Both the position numbers and the translations under genes were made by a program. From NCBI GenBank assembly GCA_019241495.1, contig JAFAWZ010000215.1:1-5890 (forward strand): a DNA stretch of 5,890 nt. Reading direction: 5' to 3'. Below, piece by piece: positions 1 to 5,324 of this stretch. The notes under the pieces were generated by a model, which saw nothing but the letters and a program-made list of their open reading frames with translations, did not search any database and was not told the origin of the DNA. The first letter of the stretch is position 1. Every line of letters starts with the position of its first letter. Origin of the DNA: Acidimicrobiales bacterium (GTDB taxonomy: Bacteria > Actinomycetota > Acidimicrobiia > Acidimicrobiales > Palsa-688).

Positions 1-202
1 GCAACCGCTCGTGGGCGAGGGTGACGGTGCTGCCATCGGCCGCGGTCCAGAGGTCCCGCCCCCGGCCCGTGATCACAACATCGCCGCGCGGACCGTCCGG
101 CCGGCTGCCGTCCACCGTCATGGTCCGGCGGATCGAGCCGGGCCGCCGGTCCGGCGTGGTCTCGAGCGGACCCACATCGCCCGGCCAGAGAACCCGCGCC
201 AT
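1..202 (-). CDS. Probable DUF2889 protein, N-terminal part (cut by window edge)
   Basis: This leftward reading frame is open from an ATG at 202-200 to the window edge and gives about 67 residues. It contains GSIRRTMTVDGSRPDG (about residues 23-38), then DVVITGRGRDLWTADG. An RRT..(I/V)D..RPDG motif followed by a G-R-x-RDL strand is what I remember from the start of actinobacterial DUF2889 proteins, a family of unknown function. The assignment is from memory and the C-terminal two thirds are missing. The start is uncertain: the only purine-rich stretch (GAGGAG, plus-strand 227-232) lies 24 bases upstream of the ATG, too far for a normal Shine-Dalgarno site, and the frame stays open upstream. 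It is divergent from the SnoaL-like gene, with 53 bp between the starts, so the two may share a control region. The frame could also belong to another family. Confidence 0.5.
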   Translation of the reverse strand, partial: MARVLWPGDVGPLETTPDRRPGSIRRTMTVDGSRPDGPRGDVVITGRGRDLWTAADGSTVTLAHERL

Positions 203-243
203 GCCCGCAGTCGAGCAAATCTGCAGCTCCTCGTGCAAGTCGC

Positions 244-249
244 TACATT
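244..249 (+). promoter_or_regulatory. Candidate -10 element for a leaderless SnoaL-like gene
   Basis: TACATT fits the actinobacterial -10 pattern TANNNT and ends 6 bases before the ATG at 256. That would place transcription start on or next to the A of the start codon. There is no Shine-Dalgarno-like sequence between 230 and 255, which agrees with a leaderless transcript. I see no convincing -35 hexamer at the usual distance. This is an inference from spacing. Confidence 0.45.
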
Positions 250-255
250 CGCCCA

Positions 256-738
256 ATGACCACGGGGGACTCAGAAATCTTGCGCGACCTCGCCGACGAG
301 GCGGCCATCCGCCATCTCATCGAGCGCTACTTCTTCGGCCTCGACCGGCGCGACGGGAAGGCCCTGGCATCGATCTACACGCCTGATGGCGTCGAGCGCG
401 GCGACGGCACCGTGGTAGATGTCGACAGTCACGTCGCCGCCCTTTTGCGGGTCGGGAAGTTCGCTTACTCCCACCACATCATCGGTTCGGTGGGCATCGA
501 GATCGACGGAGACCGGGGCACCGGCGATACTTATGCGCTGGCCTTCCTGGCGGTGGACGAGAAGGACGACGAGGGCGGCCGGGGCCGCATGGTGGTGCGT
601 GGACTCCGTTACCTGGACGACTACGTCCGTACTGCCGAGGGATGGAGGATAAGCCGCCGCGACGGTCCGATCCCCCTCTGGCAGTACGAGATCGACTCGA
701 TGCCGCCCGCGCTCCCAGGGTTCATCTTCAAGACCTGA
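256..738 (+). CDS. SnoaL-like (NTF2-fold) domain protein
   Basis: This is a 160-residue, single-domain cytoplasmic protein with no signal peptide or membrane segment. The order of elements matches the SnoaL_4 type of NTF2-fold protein: an N-terminal helix with IRHLIERYFFGLDRRD (residues 18-33), the 'L-x-x-I-Y-T-P-D' stretch (37-44), a SHHIIG strand (72-77), an IDGD turn (83-86), and a closing GLRYLDDYVRTAEGWRISRR strand pair (116-135). Relatives include polyketide cyclases, dehydratases, isomerases and small subunits of ring-hydroxylating dioxygenases. The fold is therefore clear, but the reaction is not. The ATG is preferred because the family's N-terminal helix starts about 15 residues after it and a -10-like hexamer lies at the right distance for a leaderless start. 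The ABM-domain gene follows 41 bp downstream on the same strand and may work in the same pathway. Confidence 0.85.
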   Translation: MTTGDSEILRDLADEAAIRHLIERYFFGLDRRDGKALASIYTPDGVERGDGTVVDVDSHVAALLRVGKFAYSHHIIGSVGIEIDGDRGTGDTYALAFLAVDEKDDEGGRGRMVVRGLRYLDDYVRTAEGWRISRRDGPIPLWQYEIDSMPPALPGFIFKT

Positions 739-766
739 CCGAGCATCGGGTCTCTGGTTCACCCGA

Positions 767-772
767 TAGCTT
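767..772 (+). promoter_or_regulatory. Candidate -10 element for a leaderless ABM gene
   Basis: TAGCTT matches TANNNT and ends 7 bases before the GTG at 780, so a transcript could begin at or next to that GTG. No Shine-Dalgarno-like sequence lies between the SnoaL-like stop (738) and the GTG. The same arrangement occurs before the SnoaL-like gene. Chance matches to TANNNT are common, so the support is moderate at best. Confidence 0.35.
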
Positions 773-779
773 GGCCCTC

Positions 780-1076
780 GTGGAAGTAGTTGTGCACACC
801 ATATTGACCTGGGCCAGCGGCCATCGCGAAGACGCCGTCCGCTACGTGCAGGCCCAGCAGGCTGCGACGCGTGCCATGCCTGGGTGCCTCGACTGCTATT
901 GGACCGCCGACCTCGACGACAACTCGGCGTTCCACGAGTTCGAGCGGTGGGAGTCGGCCGAGGCGTTCGAGGCACACGCTCGGAGCGGTCCCAAGTTCAG
1001 CCCCGAGGCTCGCACCTTGATCCGGCGAGCCCGCGCCTACCGCTTTGACGTGGCCGCCACGACGAAGGTGCATTGA
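780..1076 (+). CDS. ABM-domain (putative quinol monooxygenase-like) protein
   Basis: With the GTG at 780 this is a 98-residue protein, the usual size of a stand-alone antibiotic-biosynthesis-monooxygenase domain with a dimeric ferredoxin-like fold. It starts with a hydrophobic strand (VVVHTILTW, residues 3-11). An amphipathic helix ending in QAATRAMPGCLDCYW (27-41) follows, then the family's FHEFERWESAEAFEAHARS block (51-69). Members include cofactor-less quinol and anthrone oxygenases, heme-degrading enzymes and many uncharacterised proteins, so the substrate is unknown. Residues 36 and 39 form a C-x-x-C pair. The second position is often aromatic in relatives I recall. Reading on upstream to the ATG at 642 would add about 46 residues that lie inside the SnoaL-like gene and do not resemble the family. 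In-frame TTG 771 and GTG 792 are alternative starts. Confidence 0.8.
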   Translation: MEVVVHTILTWASGHREDAVRYVQAQQAATRAMPGCLDCYWTADLDDNSAFHEFERWESAEAFEAHARSGPKFSPEARTLIRRARAYRFDVAATTKVH

Positions 1077-1078
1077 GA

Positions 1079-1113
1079 GCCCCCACCGCTACCAGAAAGG
1101 CAGCGGTGGGGGC
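1079..1113. terminator. Hairpin terminator between convergent genes
   Basis: A perfect 12-bp inverted repeat has arms GCCCCCACCGCT (1079-1090) and AGCGGTGGGGGC (1102-1113) around an 11-base loop. It begins 2 bases after the ABM stop codon and ends 6 bases before the stop of the leftward substrate-binding protein gene, so it can serve both strands. No U-run follows on either side, as is usual for high-GC actinobacterial hairpin terminators. Confidence 0.8.
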
Positions 1114-1119
1114 CTTCGG

Positions 1120-2334
1120 TCAGGAGCTTGCTCCGGTGAAGGCGTTGATGCCTTTACCCGACCCCACGGGCACGAACTTCCCGTTGTCGTACTTGAGCAG
1201 CCACAGGGTGTCCGAGATCACCCGCGGCGCCTTTCCGCCCAGACCAGTTTGTGGCTGGGTGTAGTCCAACGGGGGCTGCAGCCCGTCCGAGGTGTAGCCG
1301 CTGAGCGAGTTCATCTCGGCGAGGAGGTCGGCCCGGCTGAGGCTGTTGGCGTGGTTCGCCGCGTAGGCGAACTCCTTGACGGCGAAGTAGGCCCGGAGAA
1401 CTCCGTCGTTGTGGTGCGCGTAGCTGGGGTCGTACTTCGCCTTGTCGGCGAGGAAGGTCTGGTATCCGTGTGAGGAGTGGTCCATGTCCGTGTCGATATA
1501 GAGGTTGTCGGTGACCCCGGACAGCGCGGACTGCACCTGCTGCTCGTCGTAGACCGCGCCCGACACGATGATCGGCGTCTGGAAGCCCTGCGCACGGTAG
1601 GCATGGATGAACTTGGTGAACAACGACTCAGTGAGACCGTCGATGATGGCATCGGGCTTGGCCGCACCCTCGGCTGCCGCCTGAGGCGTGAGGTCGGCGG
1701 CGGTCACCGCTACAGGAACGACTCCCACCGACTGGCCCCCGAGGGGCTTGACCAGGCCGTCGACCGTGGGGGCCAGCGTGGCGCCGGCCGGAATATCGAT
1801 ATAGGGGATCCCGATGCGCTTGGCATTCAGCTGCTGCACCGCGATCACCGCGGATCCGATGGAGGTGAAGATTCCCGGGCTGTCGTTGAAGCAGACGTTG
1901 CAGGTGAAGTCCGGGGAGCTGTCAACGCTGTTACCCACGGAGGCCAGCCCGCCCGCCGTCAGGATCGGGTCGATCTGGGCGCCGTAGGTGGTGTTGGTCC
2001 CTATGTCGGCCAGAACGGCTGAGTTGGATACCGCATCTCGGGCGCAGGCCGCGGCCTGGTTGGGGTCCGAGAGGTCGGTGCAGACCGTTATGTGCAGGGG
2101 ATGGCCCTTGATTCCTCCCGCCGCGTTGACCGCGGCTTCACCGATCGAGATGCCGGCCTGGTAGTCGGGACCGGCTGAAGTACCCATGTCGATGATCGAC
2201 ACCGCCTCGACCGGCGTACCGGACAACGCGGCCGCGCTCGTCGGCGGGGCCGAGCCGGTCTTCTTGCTGCTACTGCAGGCCGACACCACCAAAATGAGTC
2301 CGGCCGCGACGGCAATGACTTTTGGCTGTTTCAT
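1120..2334 (-). CDS. ABC transporter substrate-binding lipoprotein, branched-chain amino acid type
   Basis: This 404-residue exported lipoprotein begins with MKQPK, a hydrophobic segment (residues 6-19), and the lipobox VSAC with the lipidated cysteine at 20. A Ser/Ala/Pro-rich linker runs to about residue 40. The rest resembles the Leu/Ile/Val-binding (Peripla_BP_6) fold. It has an I-x-D-M-G strand at the start (48-51), the ligand-pocket region AVNAAGGIKGHPL (68-80), the VC..LSDPNQAAACARDAV block (84-102), and an AYFAVKEFAYAA helix (315-326). Cys85 and Cys97 sit where family members often have a disulfide, and a second pair is C145-x-x-C148. These receptors deliver amino acids, or in many actinobacteria aromatic or other organic acids, to an ABC importer. 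No permease or ATPase gene is visible in this window. It is divergent from the IclR regulator, which may control it. The start is well supported by GGGGGAGGAG four bases upstream. Confidence 0.9.
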   Translation of the reverse strand: MKQPKVIAVAAGLILVVSACSSSKKTGSAPPTSAAALSGTPVEAVSIIDMGTSAGPDYQAGISIGEAAVNAAGGIKGHPLHITVCTDLSDPNQAAACARDAVSNSAVLADIGTNTTYGAQIDPILTAGGLASVGNSVDSSPDFTCNVCFNDSPGIFTSIGSAVIAVQQLNAKRIGIPYIDIPAGATLAPTVDGLVKPLGGQSVGVVPVAVTAADLTPQAAAEGAAKPDAIIDGLTESLFTKFIHAYRAQGFQTPIIVSGAVYDEQQVQSALSGVTDNLYIDTDMDHSSHGYQTFLADKAKYDPSYAHHNDGVLRAYFAVKEFAYAANHANSLSRADLLAEMNSLSGYTSDGLQPPLDYTQPQTGLGGKAPRVISDTLWLLKYDNGKFVPVGSGKGINAFTGASS

Positions 2335-2338
2335 TGGG

Positions 2339-2348
2339 CTCCTCCCCC
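2339..2348 (-). promoter_or_regulatory. Strong ribosome binding site of the substrate-binding protein gene
   Basis: On the minus strand GGGGGAGGAG ends 4 bases before the ATG at 2334. It is one of the two clear Shine-Dalgarno sites in the window and fixes the start of the lipoprotein. It contrasts with the neighbouring genes that lack one. Confidence 0.8.
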
Positions 2349-2370
2349 ATGTCGTCCCCCGGGCCCGAGC

Positions 2371-2399
2371 ACACTACCGAATCCCGGACTCGAAGTCGA
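2371..2399 (-). promoter_or_regulatory. Promoter for the substrate-binding protein gene
   Basis: On the minus strand TCGACT (plus-strand 2394-2399) and TAGTGT (2371-2376) are separated by exactly 17 bases. TCGACT matches TTGACA at four positions, and TAGTGT fits TANNNT. Transcription start would fall near 2364, leaving a leader of about 30 bases that contains the ribosome binding site. This is a motif-based prediction. Confidence 0.55.
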
Positions 2400-2400
2400 G
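2387..2400. promoter_or_regulatory. Palindrome over the -35 element (candidate operator)
   Basis: CTCGA-AG-TCGAG (2389-2400) is an inverted repeat with a 2-base centre. It overlaps a second one, GACT-CGA-AGTC (2387-2397). Both cover the predicted -35 hexamer of the leftward promoter, the usual place for a repressor. The divergent IclR protein is the obvious candidate to bind it, but nothing in the sequence proves this. Confidence 0.35.
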
Positions 2401-2503
2401 CGTATCGCCTCCGAGTGTCCATGGGTCGGCGCGTGAGCGGCCGGGCGAAGCGGCACTGAAGTCTCCTTTGATTTGATTCTTGAAGCTGATTTTGACACTT
2501 CCG

Positions 2504-2530
2504 TTGACCGGGCGGTGCCCTTGACGGGCA
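2504..2530. promoter_or_regulatory. TTGAC(C)GGGC direct repeats and palindrome upstream of the IclR gene
   Basis: TTGACCGGGC (2504-2513) recurs as TTGACGGGC (2521-2529), so the two TTGAC boxes are 17 bases apart. The second copy lies in a 15-bp palindrome TGCCC-TTGAC-GGGCA (2516-2530), about the size of known IclR-family operators. A further TTGACA is at 2492-2497. The boxes could be -35 elements, regulator sites or both. I see no good -10 hexamer 17 bases after any of them. Autoregulation by IclR is an inference. Confidence 0.4.
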
Positions 2531-2558
2531 TAGGTGGCTCTGCCAGTATCTCGACTAT

Positions 2559-3344
2559 ATGCGTTCGGCCTCTACGGATAATGTCGAGGGGATCTTGGGC
2601 GACACCGCCACCTTGAGCACCCTCACCAGAGGCATCCGGGCCGTCGAAGCCCTCTCCAGTGGACCGCTTTCGGTGGTCCAGCTGGCACGGGTACTGGGTT
2701 GCCATCGGCAGGCTGCGTACCGGGTTCTCGCCACGCTCGAAGCGGCTCAGTGGGTGCAGCGGCGCGGGGATCGTTACGCCCTCACCACGCGCCCGTGGTC
2801 GGTCGGCGTGCGTTCCATCGCAGGGATAGACCAGATACGCAGAGACGTCAGCGGACACTTGCGCGTCCTCGCCTCGAGATTCGGAGAGACCGCCCACCTC
2901 GCCGTTTACGACGCGGGAGAAGCCGTCCACATAGATCGGGCCGAGGGGAGCTACGCACTGGTGGCGAGCAGCCCGATCGGACAACGCGGACCGGCTTACA
3001 CGGTGGCTCCTGGCAAGGTCCTGCTGGCCTTCGGGCCCCCCGAGGAACGGGACCGGCTACTACGCGGACCTCTTACCTCGTTCACCACCGAAACGCTGAG
3101 TGATCCGGCCGCGCTGGCCGCCGAGCTGGCCACCGTGGCCGAACGGGGATACGCCGTGAACCGGGGTGAGCATGTAGAAGGCCTCGGAGGAGTCGCTGTA
3201 CCGCTTCGGGCCGTGGACGGGACGGTACCCGCCGCGGTGGGGTTCTCCGGCCCCGCCGAGCGGCTCGTGGCCCGCGTCGACGAGCTGGTCGCCGGCCTGC
3301 GGGAGGCGACCGATGCCGTCTACGAGCGGATGCTCGTTTCGTGA
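2559..3344 (+). CDS. IclR-family transcriptional regulator
   Basis: This is a 261-residue DNA-binding regulator of normal family length. The N-terminal winged helix-turn-helix starts around TLTRGIRAVEAL (residues 21-32), and the HTH itself is at about 37-60 (LSVVQLARVLGCHRQAAYRVLATL). The C-terminal effector domain has the family landmarks: TAHLAVYDAGEAVHIDR (111-127), the APGKVLLA segment (150-157), and the signature ERGYAVNRGEHVEGLGGVAVPL (195-216). IclR proteins commonly control catabolism of aromatic or other small organic acids through a small-molecule ligand. Its place between the divergent substrate-binding protein and the amidohydrolase-VOC genes suggests it controls one or both. No Shine-Dalgarno site precedes the ATG. 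TATCTC (2547-2552) is a weak -10-like hexamer 6 bases before it, so a leaderless start is possible. The first 20 residues precede the conserved domain. Confidence 0.92.
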   Translation: MRSASTDNVEGILGDTATLSTLTRGIRAVEALSSGPLSVVQLARVLGCHRQAAYRVLATLEAAQWVQRRGDRYALTTRPWSVGVRSIAGIDQIRRDVSGHLRVLASRFGETAHLAVYDAGEAVHIDRAEGSYALVASSPIGQRGPAYTVAPGKVLLAFGPPEERDRLLRGPLTSFTTETLSDPAALAAELATVAERGYAVNRGEHVEGLGGVAVPLRAVDGTVPAAVGFSGPAERLVARVDELVAGLREATDAVYERMLVS

Positions 3345-3353
3345 CACGTCCGA

Positions 3354-4589
3354 ATGAAACAGCGACCAAACAGATTGGGGGATTCGTTGATAGTTGATGG
3401 TGACGGACATTTCGTAGAGCCCGCTGCGATGTGGGTGGACTACATCGATCCGGACCAGCGTGAGCGCGTCCATGTCGAGCACGACGACGAAGGCAGCCCC
3501 ACGCTGGTACAGATCGGCGATTGCCAAGTGGCCCGGCTGCGACCGGGGCGGAACAGCTCGGGTAGCTCGTCGTGGTCGGCCGGTGACGGCCTGACGCCGG
3601 GCGGGACCAAGGACGGGAACGGCCGGGGCCGCAAGTTGGAGGAGGCCCATCCAGGCGGTTGGGATTCAACCGCCCGACTGGCCGTCCACGACGCCGAAGG
3701 GATCGATGCTGCGGTGTTGTTCGCCACCTTCGGGCTCTTCTTGAGCCCGATCGATGACGTCCACCTCGCGTCCGCCGCCTGCCGGGCGGTCAACCGGTTC
3801 GCCTACGACTACTGCAGCGCCGCACCTGCGGAGCTGTACAGCGTTGCTGTGCTGCCTCAATGCGACCCCGAAGCGGCCGCCACCGAGCTGCGCCGCACGG
3901 TCGAGCAGTGTGGGTTTGTGGGAGGCAGCATCCGGCCGAATCCATCAGGCCCCGCCCGGCGCACGATCGCCGACCCCCAGTGGGACGTCCTCTGGGACAC
4001 CGCCGCCGAGCTCGACGTGCCTGTCTGCATTCACAACGTGTTGCGTGAAGATCTGCCCCAGGCTGGGATCGACCGGGCCGAGGAGTGGTACACGCGGCAC
4101 TCGATAATCCACCCGGTCGAGGGGATGCTCGCGTTCGCCTCAATGTTCGAGGCGGGCGTGTTCGATCGTTTCCCTTCCACGAAATTCGGGTTCCTCGAGA
4201 GCGGCTGTGGCTGGGCCCCGTTCTGGATCGACCGCCTGCACGAGCATCACGAGCACTACGGGTGGGGAGCCGCCTCGGCTCCGAAACGCTCGCCCAAAGA
4301 GGTGTTTGCCCAGCAGTGTGCGGTCGGCTGCGAATCCGACGATCCGTTTGTCGGCCTGGTGCAGAGCCAGTACGGATTGGCGTCAGTGATGTGGGCATCC
4401 GACTTCCCGCACACCGACAGCACGCTTCCCGGCCTGGCCACGGAGATGCTGGAACGCACGGACTTGGACGACGACCAGCGCGACGGAGCCATGAGGACGG
4501 CTACGGTCCGGTTCTTCGGGTTGGACGAGGATCAGATCACCCGCTCGAGGGCCGGGCGCGTCGCTACCGCGACAGGAGGAGTGGAGTGA
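3354..4589 (+). CDS. Amidohydrolase-family (ACMSD-like) metal-dependent enzyme
   Basis: Read from the ATG at 3354 this is 411 residues with no export signal. It matches the Amidohydrolase_2 TIM-barrel family, which includes ACMSD, 5-carboxyvanillate decarboxylase and related decarboxylases or hydrolases acting on ring-cleavage or aromatic acids. The landmarks are the first strand VDGDGHFVEP (residues 14-23, likely metal ligands Asp17/His19), PGGWDSTARLAVHDAEGID (100-118), CIHN (His227), RHSIIHP (His249/His253), FLESGCGWAPFWIDRLHEHHE (280-300), and ASDFPHTD (348-355), whose Asp350 fits the conserved catalytic aspartate. A Ser/Gly-rich stretch (66-92) precedes the PGG motif. The gene starts 9 bp after IclR, probably in one transcript. 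No Shine-Dalgarno precedes the ATG. An in-frame TTG at 3387, four bases after GGGGGA, would start the protein just before IVDGDGH, where many relatives begin. The substrate is unknown. Confidence 0.88.
   Translation: MKQRPNRLGDSLIVDGDGHFVEPAAMWVDYIDPDQRERVHVEHDDEGSPTLVQIGDCQVARLRPGRNSSGSSSWSAGDGLTPGGTKDGNGRGRKLEEAHPGGWDSTARLAVHDAEGIDAAVLFATFGLFLSPIDDVHLASAACRAVNRFAYDYCSAAPAELYSVAVLPQCDPEAAATELRRTVEQCGFVGGSIRPNPSGPARRTIADPQWDVLWDTAAELDVPVCIHNVLREDLPQAGIDRAEEWYTRHSIIHPVEGMLAFASMFEAGVFDRFPSTKFGFLESGCGWAPFWIDRLHEHHEHYGWGAASAPKRSPKEVFAQQCAVGCESDDPFVGLVQSQYGLASVMWASDFPHTDSTLPGLATEMLERTDLDDDQRDGAMRTATVRFFGLDEDQITRSRAGRVATATGGVE
3377..3389 (+). promoter_or_regulatory. Shine-Dalgarno-like site and alternative TTG start of the amidohydrolase
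   Basis: GGGGGA (3377-3382) lies 4 bases before an in-frame TTG (3387-3389). Translation from there gives a 400-residue protein starting (M)IVDGDGHFVEP, directly at the conserved first strand. The upstream ATG at 3354 has no ribosome binding site. The TTG start is therefore a real alternative, though the short spacing keeps it undecided. Confidence 0.4.
4574..4580 (+). promoter_or_regulatory. Ribosome binding site of the VOC gene
   Basis: AGGAGGA lies inside the end of the amidohydrolase gene, 5 bases before the GTG at 4586 and 14 before the ATG at 4595. The spacing favours GTG 4586 as the start. Confidence 0.75.
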
Positions 4590-5110
4590 AGCCGATGGTG
4601 AGGGGACTGTCCCACGACTCGGTGACGGTGTCCGACATCGACCGCTCGCTGCACTTCTATCGAGACTTCCTCGGGCTCGAGATCGCGGCCGAGGAGGAGG
4701 ACACCTTCGATCTCACCACGCCTGAGGGAGTCCCTTACACCATGCACAGGCGAGGGGTGTACCTGCGCTGGGCTGAGGAAGACCCAGCGGAGTCGTTCCT
4801 GGTCCTGAACTGTCATCTGAACCGACCGCCGTTGGGAACCCCGGCTGTGATCGGGCAGCTGGGCATCGACCACCTCGGCCTGTGGGTGCACGACGTCGAT
4901 GCCCTCGTCGATCGGGCCGCCCAGCTCGGCGACATCACCATCGCCGGCCCGACCCGCGTCCACGCCGCCATCAAGTACGGGTTCGTCTCCACGCCGGGCG
5001 CGGTGAAGTCCGCCATGTTCCGTGACCCGGACGGCACGTTCGTCCAAACCGACCAGTGGCTGCCCGAACCCGGCCCCGAGCCGAGCCCGGCTTCTGGGGT
5101 GCCGCACTAG
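4586..5110 (+). CDS. VOC-superfamily (glyoxalase/extradiol dioxygenase fold) protein
   Basis: This 174-residue protein has two beta-alpha-beta-beta-beta modules of the vicinal oxygen chelate fold. Module one starts GLSHDSVTVSDIDRSLHFYRDFLGLEI (residues 7-33, with His10 at the usual metal-ligand position). Module two starts IDHLGLWVHDVDALVDRAAQLG (94-115, with His96) and ends in FRDPDGTFVQ (145-154). Family members often have Glu where this one has Gln154, a usual metal ligand, so activity may differ from classical glyoxalases or dioxygenases. The 15-residue Pro/Glu-rich tail is probably disordered. The GTG start overlaps the amidohydrolase stop (GTGA, 4 bases) behind a strong AGGAGGA, showing translational coupling. 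The two proteins therefore probably act together on one substrate or on successive intermediates. The reaction could be dioxygenation, isomerisation or lyase chemistry and cannot be chosen from sequence. ATG 4595 is a less well-spaced alternative start. Confidence 0.88.
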   Translation: MKPMVRGLSHDSVTVSDIDRSLHFYRDFLGLEIAAEEEDTFDLTTPEGVPYTMHRRGVYLRWAEEDPAESFLVLNCHLNRPPLGTPAVIGQLGIDHLGLWVHDVDALVDRAAQLGDITIAGPTRVHAAIKYGFVSTPGAVKSAMFRDPDGTFVQTDQWLPEPGPEPSPASGVPH

Positions 5111-5122
5111 CAGTTCACAATG

Positions 5123-5128
5123 TAAGGT
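5123..5128 (+). promoter_or_regulatory. Possible -10 element of the tRNA-Ser remnant
   Basis: TAAGGT fits TANNNT and lies 19 bases before the first base of the tRNA-like sequence, a distance suitable for a tRNA promoter with a short 5' leader. No clear -35 hexamer sits 17 bases upstream. If real, the tRNA 5' half has kept its native promoter side. Confidence 0.3.
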
Positions 5129-5147
5129 CGAGACCCGAACCGTCGCT

Positions 5148-5187
5148 GGAGGGATGCGAGAGCGGCCGAATCGGACGGTCTCGAAAA
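5148..5187 (+). pseudogene. tRNA-Ser(CGA) 5' half (remnant or attachment site)
   Basis: The sequence reads as the first 40 bases of a bacterial tRNA-Ser. It has a 5' acceptor strand GGAGGGA (5148-5154), T8-G9, a D-stem CGA/TCG (5157-5159 with 5171-5173) around a GG-containing D-loop, the 5' anticodon-stem strand ACGGT (5175-5179), and the loop CTCGAAA (5180-5186) with anticodon CGA at 5182-5184. It stops being a tRNA there. The 3' anticodon strand should be ACCGT but reads AGGGT, no GTTCRA T-loop follows, and the acceptor partner TCCCTCC is absent. It therefore cannot encode a functional tRNA. A break near the anticodon loop is one of the known crossover positions of tRNA-targeting tyrosine recombinases. 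Chance resemblance is unlikely given that stem pairing, loop and anticodon agree. Confidence 0.7.
5164..5183 (+). repeat. tRNA-derived direct repeat, copy 1
   Basis: GGCCGAATCGGACGGTCTCG covers the D-loop to the middle of the anticodon in the tRNA-Ser half. It matches copy 2 at 5324-5342 except for one A missing there. The similarity ends at the same anticodon base in both copies. Confidence 0.85.
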
Positions 5188-5300
5188 GGGTGAACACCTG
5201 TTTGGAGTCTAGGCGGACGTAGGTCCTCATGCCCTGTGACCTGGGGTTTCTCGATCCGCCGTTGGAGGGCGTCGGTCGGTCTTGGTCGCCGTGGGCTGCA

Positions 5301-5324
5301 AATTTTGGGATGAATTTTGGGATG
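5301..5324 (+). repeat. Tandem 12-bp repeat, two exact copies
   Basis: AATTTTGGGATG occurs twice head to tail (5301-5312 and 5313-5324). It is AT-rich in a GC-rich setting. The last base of the second copy is the first base of the second tRNA-derived repeat. Short direct repeats beside a core site are typical of integrase arm-binding sites, but a simple duplication is also possible. Confidence 0.9.

Noticed and set aside
642..779. N-terminal extension of the ABM gene to the ATG at 642
   Set aside because: This part lies inside the SnoaL-like gene in another frame and does not resemble the ABM family. From GTG 780 the protein has the normal family length.
2331..2984. A 217-residue leftward frame covering the divergent control region and the IclR N-terminus
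   Set aside because: It opposes the clear IclR coding sequence, overlaps the promoter region, and has no recognisable domain or ribosome binding site.
4085..4585. N-terminal extension of the VOC gene into the amidohydrolase gene
   Set aside because: The frame is a shadow of the amidohydrolase. The VOC fold begins right after GTG 4586, which has the ribosome binding site.
5148..5230. A complete functional tRNA-Ser
   Set aside because: The 3' anticodon strand mispairs, and neither a T-loop GTTCRA motif nor the complementary acceptor strand TCCCTCC follows.
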